From: Escarpia spicata
Lineage: Eukaryota; Annelida; Polychaeta; Sabellida; Siboglinidae
Length of the DNA: 64,000 nucleotides
Direction: 5' to 3'
Assembly: GCA_963995525.1 (NCBI GenBank)
Contig: OZ023218.1
Location: 47,086,897-47,150,896, forward strand
Shown: one piece after another, positions 12,171 through 23,780 of the stretch
Layout: the number at the start of each line of letters is the position of its first letter
Numbering within the stretch: position 1 is the stretch's first letter
Notes under the pieces: model-generated
Seen by the model: the letters and a program-made list of their open reading frames with translations, nothing else
Told to the model about the DNA's origin: nothing
Databases searched by the model: none
Made by a program: the position numbers and the translations under genes

Positions 12171-15055
12171 AGGCCAAGTAAAAAAAGAAAATAGTTTCTC
12201 GTCCGGATTTTTTTCAAAAGGAGGCGGGAGGCCCTTATTATTTACTATTTATCAATATATATTTTTTTTTAATGGTCGTAGATGTTAAGTGTTACTGATT
12301 TAAAGACACTGTTGCTTGTCCGATGTAACGTGGAACATACCAGGGCTCTGATGTATGTTACTATAATTACTATTATTTTAGCTGGATTGACAGATAAACA
12401 GAAAAAATTATGTGGAATATATATGTCCCATGTTACACCGGAATACAATTGAAATTGATTAAATAAACAAAATACAATGTTAAATGTATTTAATACACAA
12501 CAAAAGGTGCCACACTGTACTGATTCCCCGCATGCAATACGGATTTTAAAAAATACGGCAATATCCAGTTTTAATACGTATTTGCTACAAAATGTAAGCA
12601 AATGTTAATTAATGTAGGTATATTTAGTAGCCTGGTAAATGGCGATACTAGCTCGGAACAAGCATGTTAACCAATACAAAAATACTACAGTTTCAAGTTA
12701 AAATATGCATTTCAGAACACAAAATGTGGCATGTCTGTAAAAACAACCATCCATTGCCAAGCGTACTCATGCGCATCACTTGCCTGCAGGTTGCCGAGGT
12801 GCGAAGGCTCTAGTCACTTTCTTCTTGGCCACTGCATTTCACCTCACATTCCTCACAAAGAGGATAATGGCCAACCGATGTTGTAACGCTATTTTACATA
12901 GTATGACGCCTCAATGGGCATTTTACATGTTAGTTTGTCGTTGACCTTCACCATGTCAAATGTGTTCCCTTCTCCAGGATCATTGACGTCTTTGAAGCAT
13001 GCGCCACATGAGTGTAACATCACCTCCAAGTTCCTCTCCAGTTATTATTTCTCTTCTGGTTTGAGAACGCGGGCAGCATAGAGGACACAACATTTCAGAC
13101 ATCCTTCACACTTATAAAAATTGAAAGTGGAGAAAAATTGCAATTAGCCAGTTCACAATAAATAAAGTGTCATGTTTCTCATATGCTATGTGAACTGTAT
13201 GTTATTATGGGACCACCCTCTAGTGACAATTGACCAGACATGTTTCTCATATGCTATATGAACTGTGTGTTATTGTTGGACCACCCTCTAGAGACAATTG
13301 ACCAGACTGACCAATTGCTTTAGAGTGTCTGCCATCTTGTTTTGTGGAAGTGACCACATGTATCTTTAGTTGTTCTGCAAATTAAATGTTTCTAATATTA
13401 TGCAAATGTTCTACATGATATTCACTGGCATACAAGAACACAACATAAAGCAGTTTCCGTCTTACCTTATTGTTGTAGGCATGGTTTGACTACTTATCTC
13501 TCTGTTACAATTGATTGGGTGTTTATAACCTATGTGGTTAAACAACCAATCACAACATACATATTTCAACCATGACAAGTTGGAGGGCAGAGTCATAACA
13601 TCTTTGATGCAAAGTTGTATGCGTTGTCATAAAGCTTTGTTGTGATGAACATATATATTCATTTGTAAATAATGAGTCATTCCAATTATTTAATTTTGGG
13701 GTGTGACATGTATTGCGATTATCTCACTGACGAGGTAATTGACACAATGTCTGCTAGACACTCGTTTGGGTTTGCCGACACGTCCAACTTGTCCTTATTT
13801 CCACCAATGTTCACTTTTACCTGAAGACAAAATAAAAGAAATGAGACCTTAAAACAACAACCTTTTCCAAAAACCATTTGTCAGTTGACAAATCTTAATT
13901 GGCTGAGGCTATATTGAACAAAACAACACAAATGATCAAGCAAGAAAAGGGTGAGTAAGCCTACATTGAAACGTTTTTAATATTTGTCACCTGAGCAGTA
14001 GGCTATCATGGAACGATTTCCAAGGAGTTGCAATCCAAAATATCCCTCTGGCTACATTTCAAATATTTCGTTTAAACTATGATGAAAAGTACACTTGCAT
14101 TTCAAAATGTTACTTATTTCCTTGAAACATTCGAAAATTACAAACTAAAACAAACAAACAAATTCATACAACTCCGCATGGTGTCACTAGTAACAGCCTT
14201 GTTAGACAGTCACCATAATTTAATAAACCGCACAAATCGGCATGTCATGCCATATTTAAACTAGTTCAGTAATACTTTTATACACTGTTGCTAACAAAGT
14301 TGTCATTTTAAGTAATCTTCAATGGCTTGGTACATTTGTGGCGGGTCTAACCGGTGATTATTTATACTAGTAGCGCCACCGTGTAGACGAGCGAAGTCAA
14401 CGCAAAATCTACTGACAGGCCTCGAATTTTACCAAATTGAGGGCTTTTATACTTTTTAGGGGGCACATAATATAAAACACGACCAGTTTGATCATGAACA
14501 ATAGCTTAATTTCCGAGGCAACGCGGCCAGTTGCCAGGGCATTTCGGCAAATGGCCACGTGCTGCCACGCAGTTCGAGGTGAGTACCGACCTGTGACGTT
14601 TGACAGCATTCTGTTGAACTGATGTCTTCTCCGTCATCAAATTCCCCTGTGGGCGTGTAGCAAATTGTGAGAAAAGCTCTAGGAATGTCTGCTTGCCATT
14701 TGGTACCGTCCTAGCATACCACAGTTTCAATATTGCGGTGGACCTACGAATTCGCAAGCAAACAAACACCGCCATATTCGGACTAAAGATGGCCGACACT
14801 AGCAGACATGTCGCGCAAGCGCTATAGTTTCGTGCACGTGATTAGCCTCGATTCCAGACTTGAGTATGCGGTCCTTGGAGCACGGGGCACGCAACAAGCC
14901 AATATCGTTCCTATTTTAAATTTATAGAAGGCATACACAGATCTGAAAAGCGTTTAAAATAGCGAATTTTGTAAATAGTAAATAACAAAAAAAGGAGGCG
15001 CCAGCTAAAAAGGAAGCGGGCGGGGACGAGAAACTTTTCTTTTTTTACTTGGCCT
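12171..15055. mobile_element. Candidate DNA element bounded by inverted repeats
   Basis: The left edge AGGCCAAGTAAAAAAAGAAA at 12171 is matched in reverse by TTTCTTTTTTTACTTGGCCT ending at 15055. Homology continues inward through CTCGTCC and GGAGGCG motifs and a TTTACTATTTA block, giving imperfect inverted repeats of about 80-85 bp. No transposase was recognised inside, so this may be a non-autonomous transposon. A direct duplication of about 67 bp (13172 and 13240 onward, containing TTTCTCATATGCTAT) lies within it. ORFs inside are short and unconvincing. Confidence 0.5.
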
Positions 15056-15820
15056 TATAAGTAGGTTTTTGTCTTGGTTGGGTTTGTTTATCCATTTCCG
15101 GATGTTGCAACCTTGATTGATTGTCTATAGACAGCTCTTTCGTTTGCCAGTCTCCCCACTCGCCAGACGTCTGCTCCCATCCATTCCTCTATGTCCTTCT
15201 CCCATTGTCTCCTAGGTTTTTGCCTAGTTATACTTATAAATAACAATGACAGATACTGGGTCGGCCAACGAGCGACCCTTATAAAGGCCTTCGTAATGCC
15301 AGAATAACAATGATTCCACCCACACTATGTCTATGGACAGTATGGCAAGTCCGATGGTGATTCTGATTCCAACCTATATTTTGAATCCGATTCCACTCAC
15401 CCTACACCATATGGCAATTATGATTCCACCATTGTTAAATTTTGTATTCCATATTTATTATATGGTAATAATTATACATATATTTTTTATATACAAATTA
15501 TACATACATTTTTCCTTTTATTTATTTTACCTTATTATTTCACGTCACTGTGGGAACAAGTTTTAAAAAGTCAAAGTACAGTAATGGTGATGCATGCAGC
15601 CATTGATTTTGTTTGTTGTAATGGTAATAACTGCAGCCATATGTGGATGTAAGGTGGTGTAGACTTGTACATCATTGTAACAACAGTTATATGGCATTTA
15701 TTGTATTGTTTTTTAAATCTGAATGCTGGTATATGTATGTGTTATCAATAGCAAATGAGTCATGTTTGTAGAACTGCATAAGCTTACTCTGTCTCATCTC
15801 TCTCAGTTTCTCCCATGCAG

Positions 15821-16062
15821 GGAGTGTTGATGCTGGAGGCAGGGGCGATGGGTCAGTTTCCACAGATGCTGCAAATCCACATGCATGCGACAAACGTCGT
15901 TCCGTGGAGAATCCTTCAGATGAACCAGCGGCAAAAAAATCCACAACGTTAAAGATCACAAAGCCAATGAAGAAACCAGGCATTGCTTTCAGTTTAAGTG
16001 GCACAAAGATGGAAACGGTTAAAAAACCAGCGCCATCTATAAAACTGAAGCTTGGAGAACGG
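15821..16062 (+). CDS. PCNP: PCNP orthologue, second coding exon
   Basis: PCNP (PEST proteolytic signal-containing nuclear protein) is a small conserved nuclear protein of animals. This exon lies between acceptor TCTCCCATGCAG and donor GAACGG|GTAATA. It encodes the lysine-rich middle of the protein, including KITKPMKKPGIAFSLSGTKM and APSIKLKLGER, which matches the conserved basic segment with its IKLG core. The upstream exon with the start codon was not identified. In-phase joining to the next three exons makes the assignment firm. Confidence 0.85.
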
Positions 16063-16628
16063 GTAATAATATACATATATTAATAAGAATAATGTTTTAA
16101 ACAAAATTATCCATAAAGTTCATAATTGTTTACAGTGTTGATTACTTTAATGATATAAATGTATATTTGGTAAGAGATCATTTTAGTTTGGTACATTAGA
16201 ATAACAGTACATAGAAAAGATAAATACTTGTTATTATTCCCTTACCCAATAAATCAATCTAGACATTTTAAATGCTTCGATAAAATCATACTGTGATATG
16301 GCGCCCCATTTAAAGTTCTCCATGTTTTCAGTCTGATACATAAAGTTGTGTATTCAAACTGGTAAACTTAGTGTCTAAAGTAGTGATACTAGCCATTGTC
16401 AATACTGGTAATAACAAATGTACAACTTCAGTCAGGGCATTTTTATAATTGGTTACATGATATTGTATTGCAGCACAGTTTCAAGGCTCATGAATATCTG
16501 CTCTGAACAACATGTCAATGAGGATTCAAGATTGTTTAAATATTCAAGCATCGTTGCTCAATGCCATGACATTTAGTTACACTTATTTTGTACATTTTTT
16601 TTGAAGAACTTGTTTGTTTTCCCTACAG

Positions 16629-16694
16629 AAGGAACCTGTGAATCTACCGAAGGCGAGTGCTACTGTCTCGTCCGTGTTCAATGATGATGACGAT
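16629..16694 (+). CDS. PCNP: PCNP orthologue, third coding exon
   Basis: A 66-bp phase-0 exon with acceptor TTTTCCCTACAG and donor GACGAT|GTGAGT. The peptide KEPVNLPKASATVSSVFNDD followed by acidic residues corresponds to the conserved hydrophobic-then-acidic PCNP segment before the EMP motif. Confidence 0.85.
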
Positions 16695-17156
16695 GTGAGT
16701 GCCTAAAGTCAGTTTCTCACAAATGCACACACATGATACCAGATGTCGGAATGACTGATATATTATTAAATATGTGTTTTAGCTGTTATCCTTTTTATTC
16801 TTGGTGCAGTATGCAAGGATCAATTGACAACAAACTTTGCATTCATTTATATTTAATTACATAGGACTTTTTTGGTAATGTAATAACAAGTAACTCTTAT
16901 TACACGAGCAAATGTCAACACCTTTATGGAATACATCTTTTTAAACGTGTCACCAGTCCAAATTGCCATCAAAAGGTGGCACAACTGCATTGTATTTAGT
17001 GAAATTCGCTTGTCAAGTGCTAGTCGTGCTATTTTGTACAAGATGGCAATGAACCAGAGAAAGGTGGATTAACAGAAAATGAAACAGGACAACTTAAACT
17101 CAATACTTTTTGAAAACTTCAGTAATAATCAAAATTATTTGTTATGTTTATGACAG

Positions 17157-17212
17157 AGTGAAGAAGATGAAATGCCGGCAGTTGCAAAAATGAGAATGAA
17201 AAATATAGGGAG
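17157..17212 (+). CDS. PCNP: PCNP orthologue, fourth coding exon
   Basis: A 56-bp exon with acceptor TTTATGACAG and donor GGGAG|GTATGT. It encodes SEEDEMPAVAKMRMKNIG, which contains the KMRMKNIGR signature of PCNP. It ends in phase 2, completed by the A that opens the last exon. Confidence 0.9.
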
Positions 17213-18534
17213 GTATGTATAACTATTTCAAGTCATTAACAGGTTACACCACCTTATTAATAACTAGTATGGTATGAATAAATTAAATAATGTGTGAATA
17301 TGTTTTTTGCGTGCATGCACGTTAGGTCTGATGTGTGTGTGCGTGGTGTGTACAAGCACATGTACATATGTATGTATTAAATCTGTTAAAATAGACATTA
17401 CAGTATGTGAATCCCATTACCCATAACAGTAAAATACTAGCAAAATGACATGAGTTTCAGTTAGTCAATAAACATTCCAAGCACAAAAATGTATCCACAG
17501 TATTTTAAACAGGAAAAATTGTTGTATGCAATCAATATGATGCGCAAGTGTCACTTGGATTACATTTACATATTTTGTTGATATAGTTCAAGCTGTTGAC
17601 TCCTTTTGTAGGATCTGTTCCATCATCTCTACACCAATAAAATAAAGAATCCAACTGTATGTTATGTATGCAATGCATGTGTATATGTATGCATGTATGT
17701 CAGATCATACGTCCATCAGTTTTGCACATATGTGACTGACTTTTTGTAGGCGTGCTAGCGAGCTCATTGAGTTGGATTGTAGATGGATAGTTTTTTATTC
17801 TGTTTCTCATGGGGAGTCCCCATGTGGTGGGACATCAGTATTCTCTGTGGCTAATCGCTTGAGAGACCTTCAGCGACTAAGCGCATGCCAACTTGCAGTT
17901 TGTCATTATATACTAACATTGTAGCTCTCCAAGGGCATCGTATAATCTCTCATCTAGTGGCTTTTTTAAACCAGAAACTATTAATAGGTGTTTTTCTCTT
18001 CATGCAATACTAGAGTAACTCAGTTAGTCATATATGCATAAATTCATCTGTGATATGTTACCCGCCTTAGCGAACCGGGTAGTAAATCGCATGGGCCTAT
18101 TATACATACAGGCCAAAGTAACTGTCTAGGTCATGTCCAATCAATTTTGTGATTTTGGCAGAAATACATACCTTATAATCTTATCTTTCACTGTACAGTT
18201 TATTTTCCTCAACAAATAATCCAAACTTATACAGTACATACATTTACGAACCTATAGATTGAAAAACAATAGATAATAATTATGAATAAAAATTACCTAA
18301 CTTCTCAAAATGTTGCTTTTCAAAAGTTTGCTTCAATTTTAACAAGAAAATAAAAAACTACTGAAGATATTTCAACAAATGAAGCTTACGATCAGTGGAA
18401 TAAAATGGATACAAATCTTAATTTCACAATATTGCGACTTAATTCCCACAATGCTGTGACTGGTTACATATCATTGAATTTGTATGTAGCATAACACAAG
18501 GCTGCATATTTAGATGTTGTACTGTTGTTTCCAG

Positions 18535-18646
18535 AGATACACCGACGGCAGCAGGTCCGAACTCATTTGGCAAGGGACGATTGGGTTTCTGCAACAGACA
18601 ACAAACCATACAGAAAGATCTCGGCAGTGCCGATGCAGACAGTTAG
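18535..18646 (+). CDS. PCNP: PCNP orthologue, last coding exon
   Basis: After acceptor TTGTTTCCAG the exon reads DTPTAAGPNSFGKGRLGF and stops with TAG at 18644-18646. TPTxAGPNSF is the most conserved stretch of PCNP. The tail after GKGRLGF is short and differs from vertebrate PCNP. Two longer ORFs over the same DNA are in the wrong frames. Confidence 0.9.
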
Positions 18647-18891
18647 ACTATCTAAGAGCTTTCTATTTGGAAAATATTGGTTGCACCCGGGTATGCTCCG
18701 CAGGTTTCGTAGAATTCATCGAAATTTATCTGTCTTCGAAAGACAGTTTTCTGTTGTTAGCATGATACTGTGATCCTGTGATTGTTTCACTGAGACAGTG
18801 AACTCACAAGGAAACTGACATAAAACAGAATTCAGTGTTAAATTTTAAGAGTTTTTAAAAATGCAAGCACACGGATACTATTTCCTTGACA

Positions 18892-18939
18892 AGGACGCAT
18901 CACCGGGACACTGGCGAAAGTGTCCCGGTGGTGCGTCCT
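18892..18939. repeat. Near-perfect 21-bp hairpin
   Basis: AGGACGCATCACCGGGACAC-T and its reverse complement (one mismatch) are separated by a 6-bp loop, GGCGAA. It lies about 250 bp beyond the PCNP stop codon. It may be a folded 3' UTR element or a relic of a palindromic repeat. Confidence 0.8.
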
Positions 18940-20387
18940 GTTGTTGACAATTTTCAATATACAAGATTACTGTTAAGCAGCGAAATCAATTTTTGAGCAA
19001 GATCTGGCTTGTGAGCTCATAAGAGTGTAAATAAAACGGTCCCCTGGTTTGGTAAGTTTGTGTTTATATTGTTGCCAGTTGTATTGTGTATACAGCAGTT
19101 GATATACTACTGGCTCAGCAATCCTTATCAGGATGTCTTTTATGTAAAATACTTGGCTGTTTGCTGGTCTGTATTGATCATCGCTTTCAAATATACAGCA
19201 CCACCAGTACGTGGTGAATTGTTACGGGATCATGTATATACAGACTGCGGCTCTGGTTTGGTTATGTTACCATGAATGTGTTTTACAGAATTTCGTTTGA
19301 AACATTAGTTAAAGAATTTATATGAAATGTTGCAACTGTGGTGTAAGTTTTTCAGGTACATTCAGGTAAAGGATGATATTATAAAATGTTATGGTTTTTT
19401 AGAAAAATGTCTGGTGTTAAACAGTTAATTATCATAACTGTACCAAACAGTTTAGTTATTTTGATGTGAACATTTATTCCTTGATGCTACCCTGCCTATT
19501 GCATATAATGCCATTTGTCACTAGTTTGTGCCACTAACTATAAGTTACGTTTTTTTGTTATGGCTGTGGTGTACATTTGTCTTATTTAAAAGGTCTGTAA
19601 TATCTGGGAGGTACTTGCTAGATTTTATTGTCTTAAATATTGATATTATAATCATGCAACATTCCTGGAATAATTTTTTACTAACTTCAAGATCTGTATA
19701 TTGAAAAATATGATGCTATTGAAGAAATGTCCACCCAGAAGTTGCAATGAAGTTTGGAAAATGGTGTGCACAATGCACCCCAGATGTTAAGTGGGTAGCA
19801 ATATAAAAGTTGTTCACAGGAATTTGTTCCATAGTAACAACTAGACTTGTATATTAGCCTGAATAACTCCAAGGGTGTTGTGGGAAGTTATGTAGATGAT
19901 ATCCTCCATAAACTTGTCCCTGATTTTATAGATGCACCTTTAAAGGTAAAGTAAGAGGAACTTTTAATGTTTCTGTTTTGTTTGGCAGGGAAAGAGCATT
20001 ATGACCACACAGGTGTTTGCATGTACAGTTTTCCATAGAACCGAATTCCGCAATAGTCATTAATTGTGAACCGGTTCTCTAAGTATCAAACACATTGTGA
20101 ACATTTGTCTTTGCATGTTGATTTAAAACAATAACAAATACTAGCCAACTTGCAAAAATGCTGTATTGTGTTCTTTAATATTATAACGTTCTCGTATAAT
20201 TATGTTTTTACCAGTGTAATGAATAGTTACCATGATTTTACCCAGACCCAAACCATGCAATGGATCTGATCGGGCATGAGGTTGAAGAAAAAATGTCTTC
20301 CATGAAGAAAATTATAACTATTTCACATCACACAGAAGCTGAGAGTTTATCAAACTGATTAACTTACACAAATTTTAGTTGTCTTAC
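18940..20387. other. Gene-free region after PCNP
   Basis: Probable PCNP 3' UTR and intergenic DNA. No coding or RNA feature can be supported. Confidence 0.4.
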
Positions 20388-20823
20388 TTACTTATGCCCA
20401 TCATCCCTCCTGGGGCATAGGCCGTCAACAACAGCTCTCCAGAGTCCTCTGTCCTGGGCTCTTGTTTCAAGCTGCATGAGCGTGTGACCAATCCATCCCC
20501 ATCGTCTTCTTATTTCATCTTCGGCAGACAGTTGGTGTGTCGTCCACAAGTCAGTGTTGCTGATGGTGTCTGGCCAGCAGATGTGGAGGATTCTTCTTAA
20601 ACAATTGTTGATAAAAATCTGTACTTTCTTGATGGTGATGTTGGTTGGCCTCCATGTCTCTGCTCCATACAGTAGGACTGACTTCACGTTGGAGTTAAAC
20701 AGTCGGATCTTCATGTGTAATGACAACATTTTGGAGCTCCAGATGTTCTTGAGCTGTATAAATGCTCCTCTCGCCTTGTTAATGGCAGCAGCTCTGGAAC
20801 GATTTACCCACATCAATGCGTGA
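20388..20823 (-). pseudogene. LINE reverse transcriptase C-terminal fragment
   Basis: The minus-strand ORF contains [11 protein letters not shown] and [10 protein letters not shown]. These are hallmarks of the region after the palm of non-LTR retrotransposon reverse transcriptases of the endonuclease-RT type. Only the C-terminal part is present. The rest of the palm is separated by an insertion at 20824-21205 or lost, so this copy is dead. Confidence 0.8.
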
Positions 20824-21205
20824 ACTACCCAGTGAAGCAGCTTTTAAAAGCGCATTAAAAACACTCTATTTTAATCGATATTTTAACTCCAGCAGCCGCA
20901 GCAGTCCTGGATTTGCGGAGTAAACTACTTGTTTTAAATGCATGTAATGAACACTGAGACTTTTAAGAGCACTTTTAAACATTCTCTTTTAATCAATATT
21001 TTTACTGCTACTATGACTTTTAGACTTGGCATTAAGCTTTTATCAATTACCTTTTGTTTATATGACACGATAATACTAATATTTAAATATATATATACAT
21101 TTTTTTTACTTAATTAATTACTGTTTTGATTTATTACTATTTTACATGTAAAGCGCCTTGAATAGTTTCTAACTATAGTTGGCGCTATATAAGTATATTT
21201 ATTTA
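20824..21205. mobile_element. Short insertion splitting the LINE
   Basis: About 380 bp of AT-rich DNA interrupts the LINE reading. It ends in GCGCCTTGAATAG then TTGGCGCTATATAAGTATAT and a TTTA-rich tail, the style of a SINE 3' end. Confidence 0.5.
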
Positions 21206-21400
21206 TTTAATCATTGCTCTAACATCCGCGTCTGTGCCACCCTGTTTGTCAATGACGCTACCCAGGTATGTGAAGGGCTCTACCTCTTCAAGTGCACTCC
21301 CTTCCACTGTAACTGGCTCAGTGTTGGCTGTATTAACTTTGAGGTCCTTTGTCTTTCCTTTATATATGTTGAGGCTCACTTGTGAGGAGATCGCTGGCCT
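21206..21400 (-). pseudogene. LINE reverse transcriptase fragment, upstream part
   Basis: The minus-strand peptide LNIYKGKTKDLKVNT then FTYLGSVIDKQGGTDADV matches the KTK...YLGS region of non-LTR RTs. It directly precedes, in protein order, the fragment at 20388-20823. Confidence 0.8.
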
Positions 21401-21499
21401 AAAAGCGAAACCTCTTTCCTCAGAATTTAGACTGGTCCTAGTAAAAAAAAATAGTGTGGTGATTTCATAAAAGATAAAGAACACATCCAAATAAACTGT

Positions 21500-22890
21500 C
21501 AAACAAGTGATACTTGTAATGAATACTTATCAAAAGAGACACGCCAAACAAATGAAACTGGAGGTGTGTTAATTGCATGTAGGGATCAGCACACTGTTAG
21601 TTTTACCATTGGCGACCATGTTGACGTTTTGTCTGATTATAAGAAAACATGACCTACAAAATTTCTTAAACATCTCACCTGCTGTTAATATCACCTCATC
21701 GACATGCTGGTCGAGTTTAGTCAAAATGTAATATTTCTAGCTCTCATAAAATGCCTGTATGTGTGACACCTGTCTATATTTATGAATGGATGCAGGCAGT
21801 AATCCGGCTAAAGGGTCAACTAGCCAAATTGCCAAATACCCTTACGCTTAGTAAAATCAGCTATAAATACACCATTTTACTGTCAACAGCTTCTACAATC
21901 AAACCTGGAAATCTGACTAGTCAAATGCACTTATTTCAGGGCAGGTGAATTTAGTAAAAAATAATTTCTCAAAAATACACTGCACTTGTTTCGTCAGTAA
22001 TGAAACAGGAAGTCTAACTGTGTCATGAGTCAAAATAGACATGATAATTTTGGAGAAAAAAAGGCACTCCTATCCCAAACACTGCAATATTTTTTTGTAA
22101 TTCATCCACATGTTTTTTTTATACACATTTCAAAAGTGTCACCCTACTTGACAGGGTACCATATGAGTAAGCATTTCACTGGATATATTCTAATCTGGCA
22201 TATCTATACTCTGTACACACTTTCTCATCTGGCATATATGAACACCTAACTGTATTTTCCAGAAAGTCCAGTATGTGTTCTGTAAACGTATTAAATACAG
22301 GCAGTTGTTATGTTGCATTTAGGTTTATATCCCCCCCCCCAACCTCTTCATGTGTGTTTAATTAGCTGAAGTAAACAAAACAGATTGTTTAGTCACCCTT
22401 CTGCAATGCAATTGGTCCATTTCTGATATAGATTTCCAAATGGAGGCTTCAATAATGTGATGCTCTCCCCACCCCCCTTATCACACCCAAGTTCTGTCAC
22501 TCATTTGGACTTTCGGACTAATTAGAAGTCTGTGATTTCAACTAACGGTTTGTCCCTTTCAACGGTGATTTTGTCGGGATTATTACAATGAAGGAGAATG
22601 CAAATGATGAGACTGGTAAACTTAGCATACATAGTGATAGGAAGACACAGTCTGTTGGGAGGAATGAGGAGATGAGTCATGTATGGATGCCACGACTCTG
22701 CAAGGCTGAGTTTTCAAGAGTCGTACAAGAAACTTCTTCTGGTGGACTGTTAGCAGTACCCGATTCTGACAGCAGGCCTGGCAATCAGTACGGGCGTTAG
22801 CCAGTGAAGCGTGCATATATTTAGGTCAATAATCGGACGGGCAAGCGGTAGGTATACTGCCTAACGCACCAACTTAAATGCCCTCCTCTC
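21500..22890. other. Gene-free region
   Basis: Nothing can be supported. A 70-codon plus-strand ORF at 22588-22800 has an ordinary composition but no recognised motif and no splice or homology support. Confidence 0.3.
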
Positions 22891-22959
22891 CGTACGTGCA
22901 AAATACTCAAATGGTACATTATTTGAAAGCCCAATATATCACCATCACAACGATGTATG

Positions 22960-23780
22960 TCTTAGAACTGCCAAGTGATGCAGTAAGCGTGACATCAAGG
23001 TCACCGTGAAATGATAAATTTTCGAAATTGTGCGCTTCCGTATTAAAATTACAATGATTGCACATATATTTTATTTAAAAACAAAATGAGTATGTCATGT
23101 ATTTTGTAAAGCTTATTGTCTCCCCGTCACAGTGAGATACGACATGAAGCTGTTACCCGGAATAGTAAGTGTGGAGCTAAGGTCAAACAAAGTCACAGAG
23201 AAATTATGAATATTCGAACTTCTGCAATATGACACACTTCATAAAGTTACATATCATAACTCTGTATCTGCTTCGTTTCTATGGACATGTTATACACCTT
23301 GTGAAAGAACAATTTCTTCTTGTCAAAATGTGACATGACTTTGAGGTGTTAGTTGATGGAGTTTGTGTGGAGCGACAATCAAACAGTATCACCGCCAAGT
23401 AATAGATGTTCGAAATTTTGCCATCCCGTAAACGTTATACAAAACCAATGGTGGCTTATATGCGTTACCTATCTATTCATAGCCACGTCATATACCTTTG
23501 GAAATCCTACTATCTACCCGTAAATACAGGATACCATAGAGAGCTATCAAGTGGTGCAGTAAGTCTGGAGTGAACGTCAAGCAAAGACACCACCAAATGA
23601 TGAATGTTCAAAACTGCGCTATTCCGCACTCGTTGTGCAATTACTATGTTTGCATATCTACTTTGTCTACCTACACTAGGCCATGTTATACATCTATATG
23701 TGTCCTGTATCCCCGTTAAAATGAGGCAAGGCCTAGAGTTGTAAAGTGGTGGTCTAAGTGAGGAGTGAAGGTGGAAAGTG
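22960..23780. repeat. Degenerate ~195-bp tandem repeat
   Basis: Four diverged copies of a block built round an ATGAATnTTCGAAnnTnTGC core (near 23010, 23205, 23400 and 23595) occur at about 195-bp spacing. Each is followed by TCATA/CATAT-rich DNA and a conserved ATACACCT-like motif. Looks like an old satellite. Confidence 0.65.

Noticed and set aside
14409..14799. Possible THAP-like minus-strand ORFs
   Set aside because: A few Cys/His residues only; the ordered C2CH pattern and AVPTIF-type end are absent.
18514..18773. Two 82-83 codon plus-strand ORFs
   Set aside because: They overlap the last PCNP exon in the wrong frames.
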